Source: Lacimicrobium alkaliphilum
Lineage (GTDB): Bacteria; Pseudomonadota; Gammaproteobacteria; Enterobacterales; Alteromonadaceae
Direction of reading: 5' to 3'
Assembly: GCF_002591895.1 (NCBI RefSeq)
Contig: NZ_NISX01000010.1
Coordinates: 62,001-126,000, forward strand
DNA: 64,000 bases
Every line of letters starts with the position of its first letter. Position 1 is the stretch's first letter. The position numbers and the translations under genes are program-made. Shown piece by piece: positions 17,875 to 25,926 of this stretch. The notes below the pieces were generated by a model. The model saw only the letters and a program-made list of their open reading frames with translations. It had not been told where the DNA came from and made no database searches.

Positions 17875-19139
17875 GAACAGTCTGGCAAACAAAAAAGCTA
17901 GCTGAAGTCTGCCAAATAAAGCCGCCTAAAAAAGAAGCTAAGGAATTACTCGAAGAATCTGACCTTGTATCGTTTGTGCCTATGAATGATCTTGGAGTCA
18001 GGCAAAAATGGCTGAACAATAAAGAGACGAAGGCTCTGAGGGAAGTGGTGGGTAGCTATACCTATTTTGGAGATAATGACGTTCTTCTTGCGAAAATAAC
18101 TCCATGTTTTGAGAACGGAAAGCTTGGTATTGCTCAAGGGCTTAAAAACGGAATCGGTTTTGGGTCAAGTGAGTATATTGTTTTTCGTTCAAAAGGCGAA
18201 ATAGATCCAGAATATCTATTTTACTTTCTGTCACAGGATTCATTTAGAGACGCTGGTGCAAAAGTAATGACTGGTGCTGTTGGTCATAAGCGTGTGCCGA
18301 AAGAGTTTATCGAAAACCATAAGATTCCTTTGCCAGAACCTGAAGAACAGAAACGCATCGTCGCCATTCTTGACGAAGCCTTTGCCGGTATCGATACCGC
18401 CATAGCCAATACCGAAAAAAACCTCACCAATGCCCGTGAGTTGTTTGAGTCGATTCAAGAAAGATTACTTACGAATGATGAGAGTTATGAGGTCATTTGT
18501 CTAGGTGAAGTTACCAAGGTGCTTACCGATTACCATGCAAATGGTGCATATTCAAAACTAAAGGAAAAAGTTGAGCTGAAAGATGCTGAGGATTTTGCAT
18601 GGATGGTAAGAAGTACAGATTTTGAAAATAACTTCAAAAATGATATGCGTTACATTTCTAAAGATGCTTATGGTTTTTTAGAAAAAAGCAAGGTGTTTGG
18701 TGGCGAAATCATTATGAGCAAAATCGGTAATGCAGGAAAGGTATACCTTATGCCTGAGATAAGTAGGCCGTGCTCGTTAGCAATGAATTTGTTTTTGATT
18801 CGCCTAAACGAAACCAAGATAAGCAATGAGTTTGCCTTTAGGTACATGAAATCCAAAAACGGCGAGGCTCAGATTCTGTCTAAGCTTAAAGGAACAGCGA
18901 CTCTCACTATTACGAAAGATAGTGTACGAAGCATAGAAATACCACTCTGGCCGAGAGAAAAACAAGATCATGTTGTGAGTAAATTGTATGAGATTGAGAA
19001 AGCTATAAGAGAACTTGAAAATGTACTTCTACAAAAGCTCAGTTCTTTCTATGAACTAAAACAATCACTTCTACAAAAAGCCTTCTCCGGCGAACTCACC
19101 GCAAAGGCTGACAAATCGATGGATAAGGCCGTGGCATGA
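17871..19139 (+). CDS. hsdS: Type I restriction-modification system, specificity subunit HsdS
   Basis: HsdS determines which DNA sequence is recognised. The 422-residue protein shows the usual two target-recognition domains (about 1-150 and 205-375), each followed by a conserved helical spacer: PLPEPEEQKRIVAILDEAFA with DTAIANTEKNLTNARELFES after the first, and PLWPREKQDHVVSKLYEIEK with FYELKQSLLQKAFSGELTAK after the second. The recognition domains are clearly more AT-rich than the central spacer and the flanking hsdM and hsdR genes, a sign that they were exchanged by recombination. The bipartite target sequence cannot be read from the protein. Confidence 0.93.
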   Translation: MRTVWQTKKLAEVCQIKPPKKEAKELLEESDLVSFVPMNDLGVRQKWLNNKETKALREVVGSYTYFGDNDVLLAKITPCFENGKLGIAQGLKNGIGFGSSEYIVFRSKGEIDPEYLFYFLSQDSFRDAGAKVMTGAVGHKRVPKEFIENHKIPLPEPEEQKRIVAILDEAFAGIDTAIANTEKNLTNARELFESIQERLLTNDESYEVICLGEVTKVLTDYHANGAYSKLKEKVELKDAEDFAWMVRSTDFENNFKNDMRYISKDAYGFLEKSKVFGGEIIMSKIGNAGKVYLMPEISRPCSLAMNLFLIRLNETKISNEFAFRYMKSKNGEAQILSKLKGTATLTITKDSVRSIEIPLWPREKQDHVVSKLYEIEKAIRELENVLLQKLSSFYELKQSLLQKAFSGELTAKADKSMDKAVA

Positions 19140-19798
19140 CGCAAGAGCACCAGAGCCCCATTGTTATTTACGAAGATGCTGATCAGTCCGTCGAGGTGCG
19201 GCTGGATACCCGGCAGGATACCGTGTGGCTGACGCAGGAACAGATGACCACCATATTCAATGTGCAGAAAGCAGCGATATCCAAACACCTGAAGAACATC
19301 TATCAGGATGGTGAGCTGGAGCGTGCGGTAACAGTTTCCATTCTGGAAACAGTTCGAACTGAGGGAAAACGACAGGTCACACGACAGATAGAACACTATA
19401 ACCTCGATGCCATTATCTCCGTCGGCTACCGGGTCAATTCCCGCCGTGCTGTGCAGTTCCGAAAATGGGCCACCCGCATTCTGCGCGAGCATTTAACTCA
19501 GGGTTATACCCTCAACCGCCAGCGTTTTGAACAAAACGCCCGGGAACTGGAAGCGGCGCTGGAGCTGGTACGAAAAACGGCCCAGAGCCCGGAACTGCAG
19601 CTGGATAGTGGTCGCGGCCTGGTGGATATTGTTACCCGCTATGCGCACACCTTTTTGCTGTTGCAGCGTTACGATGAGGGTTTGCTGACCGAGCCAAGGG
19701 CTCAGGCCGGTGGTGTTTTACCTGGTGTCGATGAAGCCCGCACCGCCCTTGCAAACCTCAAGAAGGATTTAATCGCCCGGCCGAGGAATAACCCGTGA
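19136..19798 (+). CDS. RhuM-family protein, apparently without its C-terminal Fic domain
   Basis: The 220-residue protein carries the RhuM (virulence RhuM) N-terminal region: VEVRLDTRQDTVWLTQEQMT, a phage-antirepressor-like DNA-binding section, then HYNLDAIISVGYRVNSRRAV and RKWATRILREHLTQGYTLNR. The segment LLQRYDEGLLTEP followed by LPGVDEARTALANLKKDLIA is what I know as the linker that normally leads into a Fic (AMPylase/toxin) domain. Here the frame stops five residues after LIAR and its stop overlaps the hsdR start as GTGA. RhuM proteins are often embedded in type I restriction operons; their job there is not established. Confidence 0.8.
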   Translation: MTQEHQSPIVIYEDADQSVEVRLDTRQDTVWLTQEQMTTIFNVQKAAISKHLKNIYQDGELERAVTVSILETVRTEGKRQVTRQIEHYNLDAIISVGYRVNSRRAVQFRKWATRILREHLTQGYTLNRQRFEQNARELEAALELVRKTAQSPELQLDSGRGLVDIVTRYAHTFLLLQRYDEGLLTEPRAQAGGVLPGVDEARTALANLKKDLIARPRNNP

Positions 19799-22188
19799 AC
19801 CAAGCTGGCCTTAATGAAGCAGAGACGCGCGCCGAACTGATTGATCCCGCACTAAAAGCCGCTGGCTGGGGTGTGGTGGACGGCAGCCGGGTAAGGCGCG
19901 AGGTGATTACCCTGGGGCGTTTGCAGGGTGCGGGTAAACGGGGCAAACAGGATATTGCCGATTATGTGCTGTTTTACAAAGGCCAGAAACTGGGCGTTAT
20001 CGAGGCAAAAAAGAAAAGCCTGGCGGATACCGAAGGTGTAGCCCAGGCCAAACGCTACGCCGAACGCCTGCAAACCCGCTTTACTTATTCCACCAATGGC
20101 GTTGGTATTTATCAGATTGATATGCACACCGGCAAGGAAGGCCATGTGGATCGCTACCCCACACCTGATGAGTTATGGGCGCTGACTTTCGTTAAGCAAA
20201 GCTCATGGCGTGAGCGTTTCGGTAAGGTGCCGTTTGAAGATAAAGGCGGTTTCTGGCAGCCCCGTTATTACCAGCACAATGCCATCAATAACGCCCTGGA
20301 AGCCATTGCCGGGGGCGAGCAGCGCATACTGCTGACACTGGCCACCGGCACAGGTAAAACTGCTATTGCCTTCCAACTGGCCTGGAAACTGTTCCACAGC
20401 CGCTGGAATTTAAGCCGCGAGCCTAACCGCCGGCCACGGATACTGTTTCTGGCCGATCGCAATATTCTGGCGGATCAGGCCTACAACAGTTTTTCCGCGT
20501 TTCCGGAAGACGCACTGGTACGCATTGACCCTGAAATCATTCGCAAGAAAGGCCAGGTACCGAAAAACGGCAGTATCTTTTTTACTATTTTTCAGACCTT
20601 TATGTCGGGCCAGGATGCTCAGGGCAACGCACAGCCCAGTTTTGGTGAATATCCGCCGGACTTTTTTGATTTGATTGTTATCGATGAATGTCACCGTGGC
20701 GGGGCCAATGACGAGAGTAACTGGCGCGGCATTCTGGAGTATTTCTCGCCTGCGGTGCAACTGGGTTTAACCGCCACACCGAAACGCAAACACAATGCCG
20801 ATACCTATGCCTATTTTGGCGAGCCGGTGTATGTTTATTCGTTAAAAGAAGGGATTAACGACGGTTTTCTTACCCCGTTTCGGGTGCAGCAGATTGCCAC
20901 CACCCTGGATGATTATGTATACACCTCAGATGACACCATCATTGAGGGTGAAATAGAAGAAGGCAGGCGCTATACCGAAGATGATTTTAACCGGGTAATT
21001 GAGATTAAAGAGCGTGAAGCCTACCGGGTTAAGCTGTTTATGAGCAAGATTGACCAGCGCCAGAAAACCCTGGTTTTCTGCGCCACTCAGGAACATGCCC
21101 TGGCAGTGCGCGATTTGATTAACCAGAACAAAACCAGCAGCGAGCCGAATTACTGTGTGCGCGTGACCGCCAATGACGGTGCCGAGGGCGAGCGGTTTCT
21201 GCGTCTGTTTCAGGATAATGAAAAAACCATCCCTACTATTCTTACCACCTCGCAGAAGCTCTCCACCGGGGTGGATGCCCGCAATATCCGTAATATTGTA
21301 CTGATGCGCCCGGTGAACTCGATGATTGAGTTCAAACAGATTGTCGGCCGCGGCACCCGCCTGTTTGATGGTAAGGACTATTTCACCATCTACGACTTTG
21401 TAAAGGCCTATGAGCACTTTAATGACCCGGAATGGGACGGTGAGCCGCTGGAGCCGGAAGCCTGCAAACGCTGCGGCAATATTCCCTGTACCTGTGAAGT
21501 GACGCCGCCCGGGCCTTGCAAGGTTTGCGGTCAGACGCCCTGTGAGTGTGAACGACCCGATCCCGAACCCTGCCCTGACTGCGGTGAATACCCTTGTGAA
21601 TGTGAGAAGCGCATTAAAACCGTTATCAGACTGGCCGATGGTAAAGCCCGCACGATCCAGCATATGAGCGCCACCAGTTTCTGGGGGCCGGATGGCAAAC
21701 CCCTGTCAGCCGCACAATTTATCGAACGTCTGTTTGGCCAGTTGCCTGAGTTATTTAAAAATGAGGATGAGCTGCGCAAACTATGGGGCCAGCCAGACAC
21801 CCGTAAAAAGCTGCTGGAAGGGCTGGAAGAGCGTGGTTTTGGGAGCGAGCAGCTGCGGGAGATCGGCAATATGATCAATGCCGAAAAAAGCGATCTCTAT
21901 GATGTGCTGGCCTATATTGCCTTTAATCACTCGCCTTTGAGCCGCGCTGAGCGTGTCGAATCGCACCGCTCAGCCATCTTCAGCCATTACAACGATTACC
22001 GGCAACAGGAGTTTCTTCAGTTTGTACTCGGCCATTATGTAGAGCGCGGTGTTGAAGAACTCGATCTGGAAAAACTGCCAAAGTTGATTGAGCTGAAATA
22101 CCACAGCCTTCACGATGCCGTGCGCGAACTCGGAGAAGTGAAAAATATCCGCGACGTGTTTGTAGGATTTCAGCAGGATTTATACTGA
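19795..22188 (+). CDS. hsdR: Type I restriction-modification system, endonuclease/translocase subunit HsdR
   Basis: HsdR translocates and cuts unmethylated DNA. The 797-residue protein begins at a GTG overlapping the rhuM stop. It has an N-terminal PD-(D/E)xK nuclease with ADYVLFYKGQKLGVIEAKKK near residues 55-75. The SF2 motor follows: Walker A LATGTGKTAIAF (about 181-192), VIDECHRGG (about 295), LTATPKRK and QIVGRGTRLF (about 515). The C-terminus resembles the EcoEI-type HsdR domain. Between motor and C-terminal domain (about 554-603) lies a cysteine-rich insert with three CxxCGxxPCxCE-like units, probably a zinc-binding element. Length and motifs indicate an intact subunit. Confidence 0.93.
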   Translation: MNQAGLNEAETRAELIDPALKAAGWGVVDGSRVRREVITLGRLQGAGKRGKQDIADYVLFYKGQKLGVIEAKKKSLADTEGVAQAKRYAERLQTRFTYSTNGVGIYQIDMHTGKEGHVDRYPTPDELWALTFVKQSSWRERFGKVPFEDKGGFWQPRYYQHNAINNALEAIAGGEQRILLTLATGTGKTAIAFQLAWKLFHSRWNLSREPNRRPRILFLADRNILADQAYNSFSAFPEDALVRIDPEIIRKKGQVPKNGSIFFTIFQTFMSGQDAQGNAQPSFGEYPPDFFDLIVIDECHRGGANDESNWRGILEYFSPAVQLGLTATPKRKHNADTYAYFGEPVYVYSLKEGINDGFLTPFRVQQIATTLDDYVYTSDDTIIEGEIEEGRRYTEDDFNRVIEIKEREAYRVKLFMSKIDQRQKTLVFCATQEHALAVRDLINQNKTSSEPNYCVRVTANDGAEGERFLRLFQDNEKTIPTILTTSQKLSTGVDARNIRNIVLMRPVNSMIEFKQIVGRGTRLFDGKDYFTIYDFVKAYEHFNDPEWDGEPLEPEACKRCGNIPCTCEVTPPGPCKVCGQTPCECERPDPEPCPDCGEYPCECEKRIKTVIRLADGKARTIQHMSATSFWGPDGKPLSAAQFIERLFGQLPELFKNEDELRKLWGQPDTRKKLLEGLEERGFGSEQLREIGNMINAEKSDLYDVLAYIAFNHSPLSRAERVESHRSAIFSHYNDYRQQEFLQFVLGHYVERGVEELDLEKLPKLIELKYHSLHDAVRELGEVKNIRDVFVGFQQDLY

Positions 22189-22317
22189 AGGCTGATTGGG
22201 TATAGGTAAAGACCTGGGTACTGGTCTAATGGCACCGAACAATCTAACCAGAGACAATAACCCGCAAAGATTGAGGGGGCCAGTGCCGATGAATTGGAAA
22301 GATAAGAGCGAGACTGA

Positions 22318-23316
22318 ATGAAAACAGGACGTAATGATCCCTGCCCTTGTGGCAGTGGCAAAAAATATAAACGCTGCTGTATGGATGTCATCTCAAAGCA
22401 GCATGCTGAAGTGTTTGATGACATCGCACAAACAGTGGGAATGACCCCTGACCTGACCCTGGATGAGTTGAACCAGGTTGCTCAGCATAAAATGGCCGAA
22501 CGCAATAATCGCCCTGTTGAGGATTTTTGTGGCCTGACACCCACGCAAATGGAAAACTGGCTCTATGCGCCGTTTAGCGAACTGGACGGAGTGAACATCA
22601 GTGTGCCCGGTGACTTATCAACCAGCCCGGTGATGAGTTATTTAGCTGTGATCATTGAGCAAGCCATTTTGCAGGGCGGCTGGATAAAAGCGACAACTAA
22701 AGGCAATCTGCCGGCGAAACTGGTGAAAAAAGCAGGCGAACTGTTACCCGGGTTTGCCGTTGCTCAGTTTGAAACTGAGCCCAGCATTAGCGAGTTTACC
22801 GGTAGTAATGAAGACAAATTTAACGCACTGCATTATGCCCGGGTGTTAGCTGAGCTGGCGGGGATCATCTATCTGAAGAGTGGGCGCTTTTATGTGAAAA
22901 AAGTCGCTCAGAAGCAGTATCAACTGTACGGGCTCGGCGCATTTTTTCTGCCCATGTTAGAATCAGCCGTTAAGCAGTATAACTGGGGCTATCTGGATAG
23001 CTGGCCAGATGATGTTGATCTTCGGCCATTCTGGCTGTTTATGCTCTGGCGCCTGCAAACACATGGCTCTGTGGATAAGCTCACTGACGAAGTGTGCAGA
23101 GCCTTCCCCACTTTGCTGAAGCAGGTACCAGAGGATGACTATTTTTCGCCGCAAGAGCGGCTGGATGCGTTGATAAGCTCACGTTTTGTGGTTCGGTTTT
23201 TACAGTTCTGGGGTTTTGTCACTATCGATCCGAAAAGGTACTCAGATGGGGTTCGGATACCGCGAAAGGTAATACTGCTGCCGTTATTCAAACATTGCTT
23301 CACTTTTGCAGGCTAG
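22318..23316 (+). CDS. SEC-C metal-binding-domain protein
   Basis: The 332-residue protein opens with a SEC-C zinc motif, GRNDPCPCGSGKKYKRCCM, the same module found at the C-terminus of SecA. The rest is a mostly helical domain rich in Trp and Leu (for instance WLYAPFSELDGVN and YNWGYLDSWPDDVDLRPFW), with no known catalytic motif. It lies 129 bp downstream of hsdR on the same strand and so may be part of the same defence island. SEC-C proteins in such settings are of unknown function. The start follows directly on the first Met of the zinc motif. Confidence 0.7.
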   Translation: MKTGRNDPCPCGSGKKYKRCCMDVISKQHAEVFDDIAQTVGMTPDLTLDELNQVAQHKMAERNNRPVEDFCGLTPTQMENWLYAPFSELDGVNISVPGDLSTSPVMSYLAVIIEQAILQGGWIKATTKGNLPAKLVKKAGELLPGFAVAQFETEPSISEFTGSNEDKFNALHYARVLAELAGIIYLKSGRFYVKKVAQKQYQLYGLGAFFLPMLESAVKQYNWGYLDSWPDDVDLRPFWLFMLWRLQTHGSVDKLTDEVCRAFPTLLKQVPEDDYFSPQERLDALISSRFVVRFLQFWGFVTIDPKRYSDGVRIPRKVILLPLFKHCFTFAG

Positions 23317-23358
23317 TGCTCACGACAACCCCGGCATACCATCCCTCCCTGGATATAA

Positions 23359-23391
23359 AAAAAGCACTGAGTAGTTAACTCAGTGCTTTTT
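23359..23391. terminator. Bidirectional rho-independent terminator
   Basis: AAAAAGCACTGAG and CTCAGTGCTTTTT form a perfect 13-bp stem around the loop TAGTTAA, with A and T runs at the two ends. It can end both the SEC-C gene (rightwards) and the PEP-CTERM gene (leftwards). Confidence 0.9.
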
Positions 23392-23408
23392 ATCAAAATA
23401 ATTATGGA

Positions 23409-23930
23409 TCAGGCTTTTCTGCGTATTCCTATCGCCAGCAAACCTAATGCCAGAGTGAACAGCGTGGCTGGCTCTGGTATTGGGTTGCTGACAGCAACAT
23501 CACCACGCACCAGGAAAGTCTCAGCAAAACCACCCTGAGACAAAGAGACGCTCCCCGCAATTCCCACAGGCGCGCCCCATACATAGCCATCAGTTACATC
23601 TGTCGGGTCACAATGGTTGAACCCTGAACCAAAATAGGCTGACGCACATACCGCGCTGTTATAGTTATTCAAATCAAAGGCCGCGACCAGTTCAGACAAA
23701 TCAGCAAAGCTTGTTGTCCAGTCAAGCTCAGAAGCAAATCTGAAGCCATCAATAAGGGTAACATCGCTTCCACAGCCACCAACGCCGGCACAAGGTGAAG
23801 CATAAACCCACTCTAATCCGCTATCATCTTCATAATAGGCATAGCTTCCGGCCTGAAAAATCAGACCCGCATTCGCATAGCCACCAACTACCATCAACGC
23901 GCCAAAAAGAGCCAACTTTAATACTTTCAT
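23409..23930 (-). CDS. PEP-CTERM-sorted exported protein
   Basis: The 173-residue protein has an N-terminal signal peptide (MKVLKLALFGALMVVGGYANA) and a C-terminal PEP-CTERM tail: NPIPEPATLFTLALGLLAIG followed by IRRKA. This tail directs proteins to an exosortase for processing and surface delivery, usually in exopolysaccharide-producing bacteria. The middle contains GLEWVYASPCAGVGGCGSDV and a WTTSFADLSELVAAF segment, reminiscent of short secreted PEP-CTERM proteins of unknown function. The start at 23930 has AGGAAGT before it; an upstream in-frame ATG would add seven residues. No exosortase gene lies in the window. Confidence 0.85.
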   Translation of the reverse strand: MKVLKLALFGALMVVGGYANAGLIFQAGSYAYYEDDSGLEWVYASPCAGVGGCGSDVTLIDGFRFASELDWTTSFADLSELVAAFDLNNYNSAVCASAYFGSGFNHCDPTDVTDGYVWGAPVGIAGSVSLSQGGFAETFLVRGDVAVSNPIPEPATLFTLALGLLAIGIRRKA

Positions 23931-24170
23931 AATACTTCCTGCTATATACAACCTAAACTTAAGTAACTAACACTAAGCAATTAGTGGGCCATGGTTTTTT
24001 ATCTATATTTTACAAATAGTTAAGTGTTTTTGTGGACTACCCAAGAGATGGTCTGTAAAGAAAATAGACAGTGCTGATAATGGGGTAGAGCCAATTTTAT
24101 GCGGTCATGCTCTGTCAAATCCACAGCAACTCTCAGCCAATGGCTGTTTAGTGTCTTTTTTTGAATTCTG

Positions 24171-24453
24171 AGTGACCGCTGGGCGCTCATGTCGAAGGTT
24201 CATTGGAACCTGAATGTTTTGAAGGTGTCGAGACAATCTTTGGAGAAGAGATAAATTGGTCGGCGTGAGAGTTTTACTCCGGGCATCCTGCCCTCCGCCC
24301 TGCGGGCCAGCTAAAGCTGTTCTAAAACGCTCCCGGCGTTTTAGTGAACTCCGACTGACCGCTGCGCGCTCATGTCGAAGGTTCCGATAGTTCTGTTTAA
24401 TTTGAAAATACTGAGATAATCGCGGGGAAAAGAGAAATTGGTCGGCGTGAGAG
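24171..24453. repeat. Tandem duplication of the tRNA-Pro 3' end and its trailer
   Basis: About 100 bp are present twice, at 24171-24271 and 24354-24453, offset by 182-183 bp. Both copies contain a GCGCTCATGTCGAAGGTTC stretch and end in the identical 19 bases AAATTGGTCGGCGTGAGAG (24253-24271 and 24435-24453), which is the last 15 nt of tRNA-Pro including CCA plus four trailer bases. Only the right-hand copy continues into a whole tRNA. Confidence 0.75.
24323..24343 (-). terminator. Terminator-like hairpin downstream of tRNA-Pro
   Basis: TAAAACGC and GCGTTTTA pair around the five-base loop TCCCG, about 95 bp beyond the tRNA 3' end in its direction of transcription. The T-rich 3' arm on the minus strand fits a rho-independent terminator. 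Confidence 0.55.
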
Positions 24454-24515
24454 GATTTGAACCTCCGACCCCTGACACCCCATGACAGTGCGCTACCAAG
24501 CTGCGCTACACGCCG
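24439..24515 (-). tRNA. tRNA-Pro (anticodon GGG)
   Basis: The 77-nt gene reads leftwards, with acceptor arms CGGCGTG and CACGCCG followed by ACCA, so CCA is encoded. The D arm is TAGCGCAGCTTGGTAGCGCA; the anticodon stem CTGTC/GTCAG holds the loop ATGGGGT, giving anticodon GGG for CCC/CCU proline codons; the T arm is GGAGG TTCAAAT CCTCT. It closely matches E. coli tRNA-Pro(GGG) as I remember it. It is a single tRNA, not part of an array. Confidence 0.95.
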
Positions 24516-24593
24516 ACCGAAGAGGTTGCATAGTGTACTTATTTTACCGGGCTTTGCAATGCTGAGTTGGCATTTACCGGTTTGTTTGCCCAT

Positions 24594-25046
24594 TCCTTAA
24601 TCAACCGCACGGAATTTGTCGGTTAATTCATCATTCTGATGGGGTGTTCGCAAAAGAGCATGGGCTTTGAGAAAGCGGTCTGACCGGTGATTCAGGACTG
24701 CGGGGTACTGCGCAGTCCTGTCTCATCAAAAGTTTGGGTATTATTATAGGGTGGTTGTACTAAGGCTTTGGGCCAATGGGGGCTCACAACGCTCTGGCGG
24801 CGCTCTTCTTGCTGTCTGGGGATGTACTGCAGGGTGTTTTTTATCTGACTGCATTGTTTCAATGGATTCTCCGTTGAGGATAGGATGAAGAGGGTAACAC
24901 TTCCCTGGTTACGACTATGTGCGTTACCGCACGAAAAAACAGATAAAGCACGGTAGCAGGCATTGGTATAAACACCCGTTACCGCGTATTGACTGGTGAT
25001 TTGAATTTCGGGACTGAACAGGCGCTCTCAGTATTTTTGAGCTATC
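24594..25046. other. About 450-bp spacer between tRNA-Pro and dcd
   Basis: No convincing gene is present. A perfect 10-bp hairpin lies at 24693-24720 (CAGGACTGCG and CGCAGTCCTG, loop GGGTACTG) without a T-run. Near 24895-25003 the plus strand has a short open stretch reading GYDYVRYRTKKQIKHGSRHW and ending at a TGA. It has no start of its own and could be the end of a lost gene, but I do not recognise it. Confidence 0.4.
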
Positions 25047-25640
25047 TCAGTTGCGTCTCTCATCGGAACTGATGCGGCTGGCAATGGCGCCATCCTGGCC
25101 TTTGTATTTGGCATCAATTCTGGCGTTATAGGGTTTCTCAGCAAAATCCGACAGCACCTCAAAGCTAAGCGCGCCTATTTTCATTTTTGGCCTCAGTGCC
25201 AGCGGCAGTTTTCCGCTGTTGAAAAACTCCAGCACAATATTGCCTGACCAGCCGGGATCGATCCGGTGCGCTGTCACATGCACCATCAGCCCCAGCCGCG
25301 CCAGAGAGCTGCGACCGTCCAGCCAGCCTACTACATTGCCGGGCAAGGTCACTGACTCCATAGTAACGGCCAGGGCCAGCTCACCGGGATGAAGGAAAAA
25401 GGCCTTACCGTCGGGCAGTTCTATTTCGTCACTCATTACCGAATTCATTGCCGCCTGCATTTCTTCCTTAGGGCCGGAAAGATCGATATAAGGCGCGGCA
25501 TGATCCTCAAAGACACGGAATTTGTTACCCAGGCGGATATCCACGGTGACCCCGCTGATCATATCTTCCTCAGGAGAGGGGCTGATCTGAATCTTGCCGT
25601 CTTTAAGCCAGGTTTTGATATCTTTGTCACATAAACGCAT
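25047..25640 (-). CDS. dcd: dCTP deaminase
   Basis: The enzyme deaminates dCTP to dUTP, the main bacterial source of dUMP for thymidylate synthesis. The 197-residue protein matches E. coli Dcd throughout: [12 protein letters not shown] at the start, [15 protein letters not shown], the active-site segment [20 protein letters not shown] and [20 protein letters not shown] with the catalytic Glu, then [14 protein letters not shown]. The frame extends 17 codons upstream, but I start at the Met that aligns with E. coli; neither start has a strong ribosome-binding site. It is probably co-transcribed with nothing downstream, as a repeat and the mrp gene follow. Confidence 0.93.
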   Translation of the reverse strand: MRLCDKDIKTWLKDGKIQISPSPEEDMISGVTVDIRLGNKFRVFEDHAAPYIDLSGPKEEMQAAMNSVMSDEIELPDGKAFFLHPGELALAVTMESVTLPGNVVGWLDGRSSLARLGLMVHVTAHRIDPGWSGNIVLEFFNSGKLPLALRPKMKIGALSFEVLSDFAEKPYNARIDAKYKGQDGAIASRISSDERRN

Positions 25641-25774
25641 GGATTGGTCCGGTTGCATTGCTTTAAGGAGAAGTCCGTAAAGGGTGCTCATTATTCACGC
25701 TCAGGCCTGAGTATTCAATATATACCGGCGTAAAGTTATCAGACGTCAGTTATTAGCGTGGTGAAAAGCATTGC

Positions 25775-25843
25775 ACCGCGGAGACGCGAAGAACGCGGAG
25801 AAAACAGAGGTTCAAATCTCTGCGTCCTCTGCGACCTAGCGGT
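25775..25843. repeat. Dispersed palindromic repeat (GCGGAGACGCAGAG family), copy 2
   Basis: The element opens with ACCGCGGAGACGCGAAG and closes with CTCTGCGACCTAGCGGT, with CAAATCTCTGCG inside, so the two ends pair. It sits in the 135-bp spacer upstream of dcd and downstream of mrp. It belongs to the same family as the block at 2761-2836. Confidence 0.7.
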
Positions 25844-25926
25844 AAATATCTTTTCCGTGTGGTTCGTGGTTAAAGGCCTGTTGCCGATTAGTGCAAAATG
25901 CCAAAGGGGAGAAATCTCCTGCCCCC

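Noticed and set aside
20926-21663. A 245-codon minus-strand frame in hsdR
   Set aside because: It is a shadow of the hsdR frame, without start signals or homology.
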